A DNA stretch of 36,719 nt from Flavobacteriales bacterium UBA7325 (GCA_002471375.1 DKPV01000052.1:2724-39442), one strand, 5' to 3'. Shown: positions 17,709-26,401, numbered from the stretch's first letter. Notes: generated from the letters alone by a model not told the origin. Program-made: numbers and translations.

Positions 17709-18182
17709 TTAATTCCAGGTCTTCAAATGACGTTCAATTGAATTTTTAATAGGAGACCAATTATCTCTCGGCATTGAATACAAGAAAACTCGGTCCCTTT
17801 TCTTCATTGCAGACAATAAGGCCATAGCATCATCAACCCCATCAATACACGCTACATTTGTTCCAGTCTTCAGCCAGTCAAATTCAGGAGCTAGATGCCC
17901 GGCATCATAAACTACTACGGACTCCAACTTCGCGAACCCTTCTGGAAACTCATTCAACAATTTCTCCACCTGTTCTTTCGTGGCCAACCACGTAACCTTG
18001 AACGGCACCGAATAAAGCACAGCAGTCAATGAATTTGAATCAGGATTGACCCATGAAAAAACATCCATACCGGCGATTTTGCCATACGCCTGCATTGAAT
18101 GTAATTCTCGTGCATCATTCAACCCTTGCTCACGCGAGTGAAGAATTTGTTCTTTGTTAACACCTATCTTAAGCTTACTCAT
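17709..18182 (-). CDS. Unrecognised dcw-cluster protein, possibly a degenerate Mur-ligase C-terminal domain
   Basis: I do not recognise this 157-residue soluble protein by name, and no signal peptide or membrane helix is visible. It lies between murD and ftsW. Its ATG overlaps the murD stop by one base and its stop abuts the ftsW start, so it is expressed with the cluster. By eye, residues about 40-157 run parallel to the last third of the adjacent MurD. NPDSNSLTAVLYS lies where MurD has DSKATNINSTWFALES, and GVDDAMALLSAMKKRDRVFLYSMPRDN resembles the family's alternating helix and final VLLSPA strand. The key residues are not kept, so catalysis is unlikely. The homology is an inference; a regulatory or scaffold role is only a possibility. 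Confidence 0.6.
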   Translation of the reverse strand: MSKLKIGVNKEQILHSREQGLNDARELHSMQAYGKIAGMDVFSWVNPDSNSLTAVLYSVPFKVTWLATKEQVEKLLNEFPEGFAKLESVVVYDAGHLAPEFDWLKTGTNVACIDGVDDAMALLSAMKKRDRVFLYSMPRDNWSPIKNSIERHLKTWN

Positions 18183-19525
18183 TATAAAGATCTTACCGCT
18201 TTCTTAAACTCATTCCCACGCTCTTCATAGTTTTCGAAAAGATCGAAACTTGCGCATGCAGGTGATAACAAAACGGCCTCATCCTTCGAAGCAAGTCTGT
18301 ATCCCCAAGCAACTGCTTCTAAAGCTGATGTAGTCTCAACAATTTCTTCAACCTTTCCAGCAAAAGCTTCTTTAATTTTCTCATTGTCTTTTCCAAGACA
18401 GATAATTGCTTTTACCTTCTCATCAACTAACCCAGCAAGCTCCGTGTAATCATTACCTTTATCTACCCCTCCAACAATCCAAACTGTCGGATTTTCCATA
18501 GATTCAAGTGCGAACCAAGTAGAGTTAATATTTGTTGCTTTCGAATCATTGATGAACTCAATTCCGTTTACTTTCGCAACGAATTCAAGTCGGTGTTCAA
18601 CATTCGTGAAGTCCGCCAAGCTTTCGCGTACGACTTCTTTTCTAATCTCTAAAATTCGTGACGCCACTCCTGACGCCAGCGAATTTTGGGTATTGTGCTT
18701 ACCCTTCAAAGCTAATTCGTGAATTCCCATAGTGAATTGATCGTTTATATTGATTGTTAGTTGTTTGTTAGTAGCAAAGCCACCTTGCCCTACTTCCTCT
18801 ACCAAGGAAAATGGAGCTAATCGCGCTGCCGGTGTTCGTTTGTTTATTTCGTTTAATATGTTCTTGTCATCTGCATTGTAGATGAACCAATCTTGGTCTG
18901 TTTGATTTTGAATAACACGGAATTTGGAAGCGATATAGTTTTCCATTTTGTAGTCATATCGATCCAGATGATCCGGTGTGATATTCATTAAAACAGCAAT
19001 ATCTGCCTTGAATTCATGCATGTCGTCTAATTGGAAAGAGCTCAATTCAAGCACATACCAATCAAAGTCCTTCTCAGCAACCTGTTTTGCAAAGCTTTCA
19101 CCAATGTTTCCGGCCAAACCAACGTTCATCCCGCTCTTTTTCAAGATGTGATAGGTCATTAATGCCGTCGTAGTTTTTCCATTACTTCCAGTGATGCATA
19201 TTGTCTTCGCACCCGAATAATAGGCTGCGAATTCAATTTCTGACACCACCTTAATTCCTCGATTAATGATCTCAAGCATCACCGGAACCGTATTTGGTAT
19301 TCCCGGTGATTTGATGACTAAGTCAGCCTTCAGAATCCGCTCCAATGAATGGACCTCTTGCTCCCATTTAACGTCCAGACTATCCAATTCCTTCACGAAA
19401 CTTTCACGGACAGATCCGAAATCAGAGACAAAGACCTCCCACCCCTGCGCTTTCGCAAGAATAGCTGCTCCTACTCCACTTTCGCCGGCTCCTAAAATTG
19501 TTATATGTCGCTTTTCAGCTGCCAA
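18182..19525 (-). CDS. murD: UDP-N-acetylmuramoyl-L-alanine--D-glutamate ligase
   Basis: MurD adds D-glutamate to UDP-MurNAc-L-alanine using ATP. The 447-residue protein shows the N-terminal dinucleotide-like fold (ILGAGESGVGAAILA), the ATP loop GSNGKTT (113-119), ITPDHLDRYD in the central domain and FINDSKATN in the C-terminal domain, ending with VLLSPACASFDLF. The start is TTG at 19525, immediately after the mraY TAG. This gives the natural N-terminus, and no better upstream codon exists because the previous gene ends there. The downstream gene overlaps the stop by one base. Confidence 0.95.
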   Translation of the reverse strand: MAAEKRHITILGAGESGVGAAILAKAQGWEVFVSDFGSVRESFVKELDSLDVKWEQEVHSLERILKADLVIKSPGIPNTVPVMLEIINRGIKVVSEIEFAAYYSGAKTICITGSNGKTTTALMTYHILKKSGMNVGLAGNIGESFAKQVAEKDFDWYVLELSSFQLDDMHEFKADIAVLMNITPDHLDRYDYKMENYIASKFRVIQNQTDQDWFIYNADDKNILNEINKRTPAARLAPFSLVEEVGQGGFATNKQLTININDQFTMGIHELALKGKHNTQNSLASGVASRILEIRKEVVRESLADFTNVEHRLEFVAKVNGIEFINDSKATNINSTWFALESMENPTVWIVGGVDKGNDYTELAGLVDEKVKAIICLGKDNEKIKEAFAGKVEEIVETTSALEAVAWGYRLASKDEAVLLSPACASFDLFENYEERGNEFKKAVRSL

Positions 19526-20770
19526 CTATCTAAGTTTGAGCGTTACAATTGTGAATACCGCTAGAAGAATCCCAATAATCCAAAATCGCGCTACGATCTT
19601 AGCCTCATGAAGTCCCTTCTTTTGGTAATGATGATGGAGCGGCGCCATAAGGAAGACTCGTCGACCTTCACCGTAACGCCTCTTGGTTATCTTAAACCAA
19701 CCTACTTGTAGAACAACTGATAAATTCTCAACAAGAAAAACTCCGCATAAAACAGGAATCAACAACTCTTTTCGAATTGCAATTGCAAATACTGCTATGA
19801 TACCACCCAAGGCAAGACTTCCTGTGTCTCCCATAAATACTTGAGCAGGGTAAGAGTTGAACCAGAGGAAGCCAATACACGCCCCGACAAAAGCAGCGAT
19901 AAATATTACCATCTCTTCCGCGAAAGGTATGTACATCACATCTAAATAGTCTGCGAATCGAATATTCGAACTGACATAAGCCAGAACAGCTAGGGCTATA
20001 CCAACAATCGCCGAAGTACCCGTAGCCAGCCCATCTAGACCATCGGTCATGTTAGCGCCATTTGAGACAGCTATCACAATGAAGATCACTATCGGGATGA
20101 ACAGTAGCCATCCATACTTCCCGCTCCAATCACCAACGAGCCAATTGTAATTGAACTCATTGTGCTTAATGAAAGGAACCGTAGTCGTCATTGCGTCTGT
20201 TCTGACCCACTGAGAGGATTCACCTTCTTCCTGCAAGTGCAGATCAGTTACAATTTCTTCATTTGCCATCGGCACATAATCCTGCGCAACCTCTTTGTGA
20301 ACTTGGACATCTGGGTGGAAATAGAGAATACTGCCGACGATAATACCAACTCCAATTTGACCAATAACTTTAAATCGACCAGCTAGCCCTTTCTTGTTCT
20401 TCTTGAACACCTTGATGTAATCATCGATGAACCCAATCGCCCCAAGCCAGAGAGTAGCGATTACCATTGTAACTACATAAATGTTATGAAGTTTCGCGAA
20501 CAATAACGTAGGAATTAATATAGCTGCAAGAATGATCAAACCACCCATCGTTGGCGTTCCAGTCTTTGCCATTTGACCTTCCAACCCTAGATCTCGAATA
20601 GTTTCACCCATTTGTTTTTTCTGCAACAATCGAATGATTCGTTTTCCAAATACAACGGATATAATCAAAGACAGGATGAGCGCCATTCCTGCACGAAATG
20701 AGACGTAGTCAAAAAGTCCCGATCCAGGGAAATTAAAGTCTTTCAAGTAGTCAAATAGATATACTAGCAT
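19526..20770 (-). CDS. mraY: Phospho-N-acetylmuramoyl-pentapeptide transferase
   Basis: MraY transfers phospho-MurNAc-pentapeptide from UDP to undecaprenyl phosphate, making lipid I in the inner membrane. The 414-residue polytopic protein has KTGTPTMGGL (about 69-78), GFIDDYIKVFKKNKKGL with the catalytic-site DD at 116-117, NGANMTDGLDGLATG (about 237-251) and the cytoplasmic APLHHHYQKKG motif near residues 375-387. It is longer than the E. coli enzyme (360) because of a hydrophilic insertion of about 60 residues (about 152-215, Glu-, Gln- and Val-rich) between membrane helices. The start overlaps the murE stop by one base. Confidence 0.95.
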   Translation of the reverse strand: MLVYLFDYLKDFNFPGSGLFDYVSFRAGMALILSLIISVVFGKRIIRLLQKKQMGETIRDLGLEGQMAKTGTPTMGGLIILAAILIPTLLFAKLHNIYVVTMVIATLWLGAIGFIDDYIKVFKKNKKGLAGRFKVIGQIGVGIIVGSILYFHPDVQVHKEVAQDYVPMANEEIVTDLHLQEEGESSQWVRTDAMTTTVPFIKHNEFNYNWLVGDWSGKYGWLLFIPIVIFIVIAVSNGANMTDGLDGLATGTSAIVGIALAVLAYVSSNIRFADYLDVMYIPFAEEMVIFIAAFVGACIGFLWFNSYPAQVFMGDTGSLALGGIIAVFAIAIRKELLIPVLCGVFLVENLSVVLQVGWFKITKRRYGEGRRVFLMAPLHHHYQKKGLHEAKIVARFWIIGILLAVFTIVTLKLR

Positions 20771-22230
20771 TACTTGTTGAGTTTATTAAATAGTTCAATT
20801 ATTGTCTGTTTATCATCAAAATCATGCTTGACCCCTTTGATATCTTGATATTTCTCATGCCCTTTTCCAGCAATAAGAATAATGTCGTTTTCTTCAGCCA
20901 TAGAGACAGCTGTTTTAATAGCTTGGCCCCGATCTACAATTGACAACGTTTTCATGAATTGCGTGCCATCGACTCCTTCCATCATATCTTCAATGATCAC
21001 GTTTGGATCTTCAGAACGAGGGTTATCAGAAGTTAAAATCACCTTATCTGATCTCTCACATGCAATGGTAGCCATAGCAGGACGTTTTGTTTTATCTCTG
21101 TCACCGCCGCAACCAACAACTGTAAATACCGTTTCGTTTTTCGTTCTAATGTTATCAATCGTCTTTAATACATTATCCAAGGCATCAGGAGTATGTGCAT
21201 AATCTATAATAGCAGTAATCCCCCCTGTACTTCTAACATATTCAAATCGCCCATCCACCGAGCCGAGCTGACTGATCGTAGTAAGAGCTTCCGTTGAATC
21301 TTCTCCTAACTCCTGTGTTATTCCATAAACACATAGTAAATTGTACGCATTGAAGTCACCTATCAACTTTGTCCACAACTCCATTCCATTCATAGTTAAC
21401 ACTAGACCAGAAAACTGATTCTCAAGCACGCGAACCTTGTAATCTGCCATGGACTTCATCGCATAAGTTCTTTGCTTGGCTTTGGTATTCTGAAGCATTA
21501 CCATTCCGTTCTTGTCATCGCTATTCGTAAGCGCAAATGCATTTTTAGGTAACTGGTCAAAGAATGCCTTTTTAACATCGATATACTCTTTGAACGTATT
21601 ATGATAATCCAGATGATCGTGAGTGATATTAGTAAATGCACCTCCTGCGAAAACTAGTCCGCCAATTCTTTTTTGATGAATCGCATGTGAACTCACCTCC
21701 ATAAAACAGTGAGACACACCTTCATCAACCATTTCACTTAGCAAACGATTAAGTTCGATAGGATTTGGAGTTGTGTGTGTTGCGGGAATATCTCGATCAC
21801 ATACCTTATTTACAACTGTTGAAATCAATCCTGCTTGATAACCCATATTAGTGTATAGATCATAAAGTAAGGTTGCAATCGTAGTTTTTCCGTTTGTTCC
21901 TGTTACACCGATTAACTTTAATTGTCCCGATGGTTCTCCAAAGAAATTGTGAGCAACAATTGAAAGCGCATTAGATGTATTCTCAACTTGAAAGACATTC
22001 ACACCTTCAGGAAGGTCTAACTCTCTGTCCACAACAATATTCGTACAACCTTGCTCAATTACGCTTCCTATAAAAGTATGACCATCATGCATTGTTCCTT
22101 TAATTGCAAAGAACACAGATGAGGCTGTAACATCCTTAGAGTTAAAAGTTAAGTGATCCACAGCACCTGCCGTCCCACCTTTTAAAGCGAGCAAATGAAC
22201 ACCATACAATATGTCTTTAACTATCTTCAT
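20770..22230 (-). CDS. murE: UDP-N-acetylmuramoyl-tripeptide synthetase (meso-diaminopimelate type)
   Basis: MurE adds the third amino acid of the stem peptide. The 486-residue protein has the ATP loop GTNGKTT (111-117), ITHDHLDYH (about 202-210) and IIDYAHTPDAL (about 341-351). The specificity motif DNPR is at 402-405 in ILTSDNPRSEDP. In the characterised family this indicates meso-diaminopimelate; lysine enzymes lack the Arg. This predicts a Gram-negative type A1-gamma wall. The start codon overlaps the ftsI stop by four bases (ATGA), and the stop overlaps the mraY start. Confidence 0.95.
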   Translation of the reverse strand: MKIVKDILYGVHLLALKGGTAGAVDHLTFNSKDVTASSVFFAIKGTMHDGHTFIGSVIEQGCTNIVVDRELDLPEGVNVFQVENTSNALSIVAHNFFGEPSGQLKLIGVTGTNGKTTIATLLYDLYTNMGYQAGLISTVVNKVCDRDIPATHTTPNPIELNRLLSEMVDEGVSHCFMEVSSHAIHQKRIGGLVFAGGAFTNITHDHLDYHNTFKEYIDVKKAFFDQLPKNAFALTNSDDKNGMVMLQNTKAKQRTYAMKSMADYKVRVLENQFSGLVLTMNGMELWTKLIGDFNAYNLLCVYGITQELGEDSTEALTTISQLGSVDGRFEYVRSTGGITAIIDYAHTPDALDNVLKTIDNIRTKNETVFTVVGCGGDRDKTKRPAMATIACERSDKVILTSDNPRSEDPNVIIEDMMEGVDGTQFMKTLSIVDRGQAIKTAVSMAEENDIILIAGKGHEKYQDIKGVKHDFDDKQTIIELFNKLNK

Positions 22231-24338
22231 TTTAATTCTATCTGAATCAATACACCCTTAATAGCATCTTCACCAGCCTTTATTGACTGCTTCACCACCT
22301 TACCAAAACCTTTAACTTTTGCCGTCATACCCGCGGACTCCAATAAGTAAACAGCATCTTTTGCAGTCATACCACTTACATTAGGAACCGTGTTCTTACC
22401 CACGAATCTTCGTTCAAGAACTGCCTTGCTTTGATCAACACGCATGATTACATAATCATTATCCGTATCTGAAATGAATGGCAGCCTGAACCTTTTGTAG
22501 AGCTTGATTAATTCTTCACGCGACCCCACTTTAGTGACAGGAATCGTTTTATCGCGCCTCCCTGTCTCATTAATTGGTTGATGATACTCCAAGCTCGAAG
22601 CGTACACTTTGTTCGCGATCGCAGTAAAAACAGTACCCGAAACTGTCGCCCCATAAATATCTTTAGAAGGAGCCGAGACAACTACAATGCATGAATAAAC
22701 AGGATTGTTAGATGGGAAGAATCCACAGAAAGAAGCCTGATGTCGCACATCTCCTTGGTTACCGTATCGTAAATCATCATTTAAAATTCGAGCAGTACCT
22801 GTCTTGCCAGAAATATCAAAATATGCAGACTGTAAAGCCTTACCTGTACCTCGTTTAACTACACCTTTCAAACACTTGTTCAAAGATGCCAATGTTCGAT
22901 CGGAGCAGATTTTATTCTTTATAATTACTGGAGGGAATGTTTTAACCACTTCGTTTCCACGACGGATCTCTTTCACAAACTGAGGCCGTATAAAAGTTCC
23001 CTTGTTTGCAACCGCATTGTAAAAGGCCAAGGTCTGAAGTGGTGTTTGCTGAACTTCATAACCCACAGACATCCATGGAAGTGAAATTCCCGACCAGTTT
23101 GCAGTTCCAGGTTCGTAAAGTGTTGGTTTTGGCTCTCCCAGCAAATCAATCCCTAATTTCTCACCTAAACCAAAACCCTTCAATCTATTCACATATGCTT
23201 GAGGCTGATTTTTATAGGCTTCATTCACGACCTGCGATATAACATTTGAAGACTTCTCAAACGCCTCTTGAAGCGTTATCTCACCATACCCCCATGCTCG
23301 CGAATCAGTAAGTGTTGATTCGTAGTATTTATACTTTCCTTTAGCTTCCACAACATCAGTCAACTTTGCTTTTCCATCTTCCAATAAAGCCATCAAAGAG
23401 GCTAACTTAAAGGTAGAACCTGGAACCTCCTTTGTCCCTATGGCATGATTATATGCTTCGTAGTAGTTACCATCTTTATTCCTTACGAGATTCACAATAG
23501 CCTTAACATAACCCGTCCGGACATCCATCACAATTACACTCCCACTCTTTGCTTCTTGACGCTGCATTTGCGCCATCAACTCCTCATGAGCTACCTCTTG
23601 AATCTCTTTGTCAATGGTTGTTACGACGCTGGCTCCTTCAACCGCATCCTTAATAATAGGACCCGTTTTTTTCCAGCCGGTAGATATCTTCTGCTCAACC
23701 TCCTTTCCTGGCTCACCTCTTAGATAATCATCATACGCCTGCTCAAGACCAACTCTTTTAATTGTTCCATCCGCTTGCGTCCTGATATACCCCAAAGTTC
23801 GCTTCATCAGCTCGCCATGAGGACGCTTTCTTGTAATTATCTCATCATTATCTAGGAGCCCACCTGCGAATCTACCCTCTCGGAAGATTGGCATCTCATT
23901 CAACTTGCGACGTTCATCGTTTGTCGCTAATGGATGAATCATGATGTAACGCTTACCATTTACTCTACCATCTCTAATTAGCAACTCATATTCGCGGGCT
24001 GTTTTCTCCGGGTACAAATCGTTTAATGCAATACATAAATCTGATATTTCAGCATCGAACAATCCCTGCTCAACTACTGTCGGATCCATGTGAATATTGT
24101 AGAACGAAACAGAAGTAACTAGAGGAGTATAGTTAGCATCAAGAATCTGACCTCTTCTTGGCTCACGAGAAACTGTCCTAGTTGGCATTTTTTCATTCCC
24201 ATCAGATGAAGACATAAAAACGGGCTTGCCACCATCGAACTGTATACTGATGATACGAATCAATACGACAAGCATGAGCACTACAAATGCAAAGTAGATC
24301 AGATAGGCTCTCCAATATATGTCCTTCTTTTCGCTCAT
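22227..24338 (-). CDS. ftsI: Septal class B penicillin-binding protein (PBP3/FtsI) with PASTA domain
   Basis: This is the transpeptidase that cross-links septal peptidoglycan with FtsW. The 703-residue protein has a short cytoplasmic start, one membrane helix (about 11-31), a pedestal domain with REPRRGQILDANYTPL (about 58-73), and the transpeptidase domain with the active-site serine motif STFK (308-311), SSN (363-365) and KTGT (512-515). A single PASTA domain follows at about 645-703 (VPNVSGMTAKDAVYLLESAGM). That tail is common in Bacteroidota FtsI but absent in E. coli FtsI. It sits between the FtsL-like gene (1-nt gap) and murE (4-nt overlap). Confidence 0.94.
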   Translation of the reverse strand: MSEKKDIYWRAYLIYFAFVVLMLVVLIRIISIQFDGGKPVFMSSSDGNEKMPTRTVSREPRRGQILDANYTPLVTSVSFYNIHMDPTVVEQGLFDAEISDLCIALNDLYPEKTAREYELLIRDGRVNGKRYIMIHPLATNDERRKLNEMPIFREGRFAGGLLDNDEIITRKRPHGELMKRTLGYIRTQADGTIKRVGLEQAYDDYLRGEPGKEVEQKISTGWKKTGPIIKDAVEGASVVTTIDKEIQEVAHEELMAQMQRQEAKSGSVIVMDVRTGYVKAIVNLVRNKDGNYYEAYNHAIGTKEVPGSTFKLASLMALLEDGKAKLTDVVEAKGKYKYYESTLTDSRAWGYGEITLQEAFEKSSNVISQVVNEAYKNQPQAYVNRLKGFGLGEKLGIDLLGEPKPTLYEPGTANWSGISLPWMSVGYEVQQTPLQTLAFYNAVANKGTFIRPQFVKEIRRGNEVVKTFPPVIIKNKICSDRTLASLNKCLKGVVKRGTGKALQSAYFDISGKTGTARILNDDLRYGNQGDVRHQASFCGFFPSNNPVYSCIVVVSAPSKDIYGATVSGTVFTAIANKVYASSLEYHQPINETGRRDKTIPVTKVGSREELIKLYKRFRLPFISDTDNDYVIMRVDQSKAVLERRFVGKNTVPNVSGMTAKDAVYLLESAGMTAKVKGFGKVVKQSIKAGEDAIKGVLIQIELK

Positions 24339-24339
24339 T

Positions 24340-24780
24340 CTATTTATTCTTCTTCGCTTTAATTCGAATCACTTTCGTCGGATTCACTGTTTCTTTTAAT
24401 CCAATTGGCTCTAGTTCTTTTACCAACCGCACTCTTCTTGTCTCTTCTTCTAGCCTGGCCTTCGCTTCGAAATGATCCGAGGTCACCTCATTCAATTCCA
24501 ACTGTGTTTGAGTGACATCTTTCGCTAATCTCTTTCCATAGTAACCCTTCGAAACCATCAGCAACAAGAGCAACATCACAAAGAAGATAAAGCTCAAATT
24601 CCCTAGCATGAACTCCTTAGTCAAGAAGTCTCCGTTCAAAATCTGAACAAGAGCGCTTGGTTTTTTCTCCTTTGCCTTTTTAACTTTTTTTGCGCGCTCC
24701 TTCTTCTTAGCAATCTCCTTTGCTTCACGATCATCAATTTCGGCTCTATTTACGAACTCGTTATCCATTCCGTTCTGCAA
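24340..24780 (-). CDS. ftsL: FtsL-like cell division protein
   Basis: This is the small bitopic divisome protein expected between rsmH and ftsI; FtsL acts with FtsB to activate FtsWI. The 146-residue product has a long cytoplasmic part very rich in Lys, Glu and Ala (about 10-42), one membrane helix (about 62-80, FIFFVMLLLLLMVSKGYYG) and an extracytoplasmic coiled coil (about 85-125). The extended cytoplasmic arm is typical of Bacteroidota FtsL-like proteins and longer than in E. coli. The assignment rests on position and topology, since sequence conservation is weak. The ATG at 24780 overlaps the end of rsmH by 20 nt; the ATG at 24768 is an alternative. Confidence 0.8.
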   Translation of the reverse strand: MQNGMDNEFVNRAEIDDREAKEIAKKKERAKKVKKAKEKKPSALVQILNGDFLTKEFMLGNLSFIFFVMLLLLLMVSKGYYGKRLAKDVTQTQLELNEVTSDHFEAKARLEEETRRVRLVKELEPIGLKETVNPTKVIRIKAKKNK

Positions 24781-25675
24781 TTCTCAGTTTCGCACTTCGG
24801 GCTCTACTGTTTCTTTCAACCTCTTCCTCTGAAGCCATAATCGGCTTTCTCACTACTTCCGAAAAAGGCTTAAGTACGTTACCGTAAAAATCCTTCTCCA
24901 CCACACCCGAAATAGAGCCGCGCTTCAAATAATTCTTAACCAATCGATCCTCCAAAGAGTGATAAGACATTACTACCAACTTACCTCCGGGCTTAATTAC
25001 CGCATCCATTTGATTCAGGAATTGCTCAAGAACCCCCAACTCATCATTAACCTCAATTCTTATCGCCTGAAAAACTTGTGCGTAATATTTATGCTCCCGA
25101 TGTTTCGGCGCACATTTATCTAAAACCTTAATTAGATCAGCTGTTGTCGTGATTTTACCATTACGCCGTTCAGAAGCAATGACAGAGACAAGTTTACCTG
25201 TGTTAGAAATCTCTCCATAGCTTTTGAAAATGCGGAAGAGCTCTTTCTCTGAATAATCGTTCACAACCTCTAAAGCAGTCAACTCACCATCCTGATTCAT
25301 TCGCATATCCAGCTTCGCTTCACCACGAATCGAGAAACCGCGTGTATCTTCATCAAATTGATGAGAAGAAACGCCTAAATCAGCTAAAACACCGTCAACG
25401 TACTTAATTCCGAGCAAACGCAAATGATTCGAAATGAATGAAAAATTAGCCGGCACCAAATCAAAATTCGGTGCTTCCCATGCATTCTTTCGAGCATCCG
25501 GATCCTGATCAAATGCAATCAATCGACCCTTGTCACTCAACTGATCAAATATCAATCTCGAATGACCACCACCACCAAATGTGACATCAACATAAGTTCC
25601 GTCAGGATCGATACATAAAGCATCGATGCTATCTTGAAGCATTACCGGTACGTGATATTCTTGATTATTCACCAT
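24761..25675 (-). CDS. rsmH: 16S rRNA (cytosine-1402-N4)-methyltransferase
   Basis: RsmH (MraW) methylates C1402 of 16S rRNA in the decoding centre using S-adenosylmethionine. The 304-residue protein begins with the family's HVPVMLQDSIDAL segment, followed by the SAM-binding strand and loop VDVTFGGGGHSRLIF (about 29-43). LADLGVSSHQFD, GFSIRGEAKLDMRM and VMSYHSLEDRLVKN further match the family. It is the second gene of the dcw cluster. Its start overlaps mraZ by 11 nt and its end overlaps the FtsL-like gene by 20 nt, which implies tight translational coupling. Confidence 0.95.
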   Translation of the reverse strand: MVNNQEYHVPVMLQDSIDALCIDPDGTYVDVTFGGGGHSRLIFDQLSDKGRLIAFDQDPDARKNAWEAPNFDLVPANFSFISNHLRLLGIKYVDGVLADLGVSSHQFDEDTRGFSIRGEAKLDMRMNQDGELTALEVVNDYSEKELFRIFKSYGEISNTGKLVSVIASERRNGKITTTADLIKVLDKCAPKHREHKYYAQVFQAIRIEVNDELGVLEQFLNQMDAVIKPGGKLVVMSYHSLEDRLVKNYLKRGSISGVVEKDFYGNVLKPFSEVVRKPIMASEEEVERNSRARSAKLRIAERNG

Positions 25676-26123
25676 TGTCCAAGTCTCCCATTACTTCATC
25701 TGCCAAATCAGCAAAATCCGTCATAGAGCCTTCGATCATTTCGAAGTACTTCGACTTATCCCAGATTTCAATGCGATCGTTGTATGCGATCAACACTATT
25801 TCCTGTTTCAAACCAACTCGTTCTACATGCGCCACAGGAACGAGAACACGACCAGCCTTATCTAGACTAATCGATTTCGCTCCCTGATGGAACAAACGAT
25901 AAAACATTCGATTTTTTGGTTTGAACAGGTTCAGTTTAGAGAGTCGCTTACTTAACGCTTCCCACTCGCAGAGCGGAAATAGAGTAAGGCAATCTTCAAA
26001 ACCTTTGTTCAACATGAAATCTCGCTGTGCCGCAGGAGGAAGCTGCTTCCGTAATCCGGAAGGGAGCATGAAACGCCCTTTAGCGTCCATCTTTACCTCA
26101 AATTCTCCTACTAAGCCTGCCAT
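25665..26123 (-). CDS. mraZ: Transcriptional regulator MraZ
   Basis: MraZ is a ring-forming DNA-binding protein with two AbrB/MazE-like halves that binds repeats in front of its own gene and controls the dcw operon. The 152-residue product shows both halves: DAKGRFMLPSGLRKQL (about 13-28) and DKAGRVLVPVAHVERVGL (about 88-105), each followed by the family's beta strands and an IEIWDKSKY-type end. It is the first gene of the cluster. Upstream, on both strands, are AAAGTGG-type repeat pairs with a 10-nt period that look like its operators. No TAnnTTTG promoter is obvious in front of it. Confidence 0.95.
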   Translation of the reverse strand: MAGLVGEFEVKMDAKGRFMLPSGLRKQLPPAAQRDFMLNKGFEDCLTLFPLCEWEALSKRLSKLNLFKPKNRMFYRLFHQGAKSISLDKAGRVLVPVAHVERVGLKQEIVLIAYNDRIEIWDKSKYFEMIEGSMTDFADLADEVMGDLDNGE

Positions 26124-26159
26124 AACGGTATAATAATGGGTAAAAATAATTGATTTTTA

Positions 26160-26176
26160 CCACTTTTTACCACTAG
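26160..26176 (-). promoter_or_regulatory. Proximal MraZ-box-like repeat pair
   Basis: On the minus strand, CTAGTGG and AAAGTGG are separated by TAA, giving a 10-nt period, about 37-53 nt upstream of the mraZ ATG. Experimentally described MraZ boxes are AAAGTG(G/T) repeats with 3-nt spacers, so this is a strong candidate for autoregulation. The orientation is toward mraZ. Confidence 0.6.
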
Positions 26177-26264
26177 TTTTCCTATTGTTGATAAATATGA
26201 ACGACTCTCATGAGAAAAGGTTACACTTTCTCTCGATATTTCCCTTTAAAATAGGCGTTCCATA

Positions 26265-26281
26265 AAAGTGGTAGAAAGTGG
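26265..26281 (+). promoter_or_regulatory. Distal MraZ-box-like repeat pair, plus-strand orientation
   Basis: AAAGTGG (26265-26271), spacer TAG, AAAGTGG (26275-26281) form a perfect 7-nt direct repeat with a 10-nt period, the described MraZ-box layout. It lies about 140-160 nt upstream of mraZ but points the other way, toward the EamA gene. A single minus-strand AAAGTGT (26223-26229) lies between the two pairs. Confidence 0.55.
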
Positions 26282-26296
26282 TATATAAAACCCAGT

Positions 26297-26322
26297 TGTT
26301 GAAAACTATTCGGTTTTCAACA
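26297..26322. repeat. Perfect 10-bp inverted repeat in the mraZ/EamA intergenic region
   Basis: TGTTGAAAAC (26297-26306) and GTTTTCAACA (26313-26322) are exact inverted copies around the 6-nt centre TATTCG. No T-run follows on either strand, so it is not a typical terminator. It may be an operator for a dimeric regulator or an RNA hairpin. Confidence 0.6.
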
Positions 26323-26389
26323 TAAGCGAGATCAACTTTGGATCGATGAACATTATCACCCTAAAAAGTCACACACCTACAAATTGTGC

Positions 26390-26397
26390 TACTTTTG
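26390..26397 (+). promoter_or_regulatory. Near-leaderless promoter of the EamA gene (-7 box)
   Basis: TACTTTTG matches TAnnTTTG exactly and ends 4 nt before GTG 26402. It falls inside the extended reading frame that begins at TTG 26384, which argues against that earlier start. No convincing -33 TTG is seen. Confidence 0.55.
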
Positions 26398-26401
26398 CCA
26401 C

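Noticed and set aside
26124..26160. A TAnnTTTG promoter directly in front of mraZ
   Set aside because: The nearest minus-strand match, TATTTTTA, lacks the final G and no TTG lies at the right distance.
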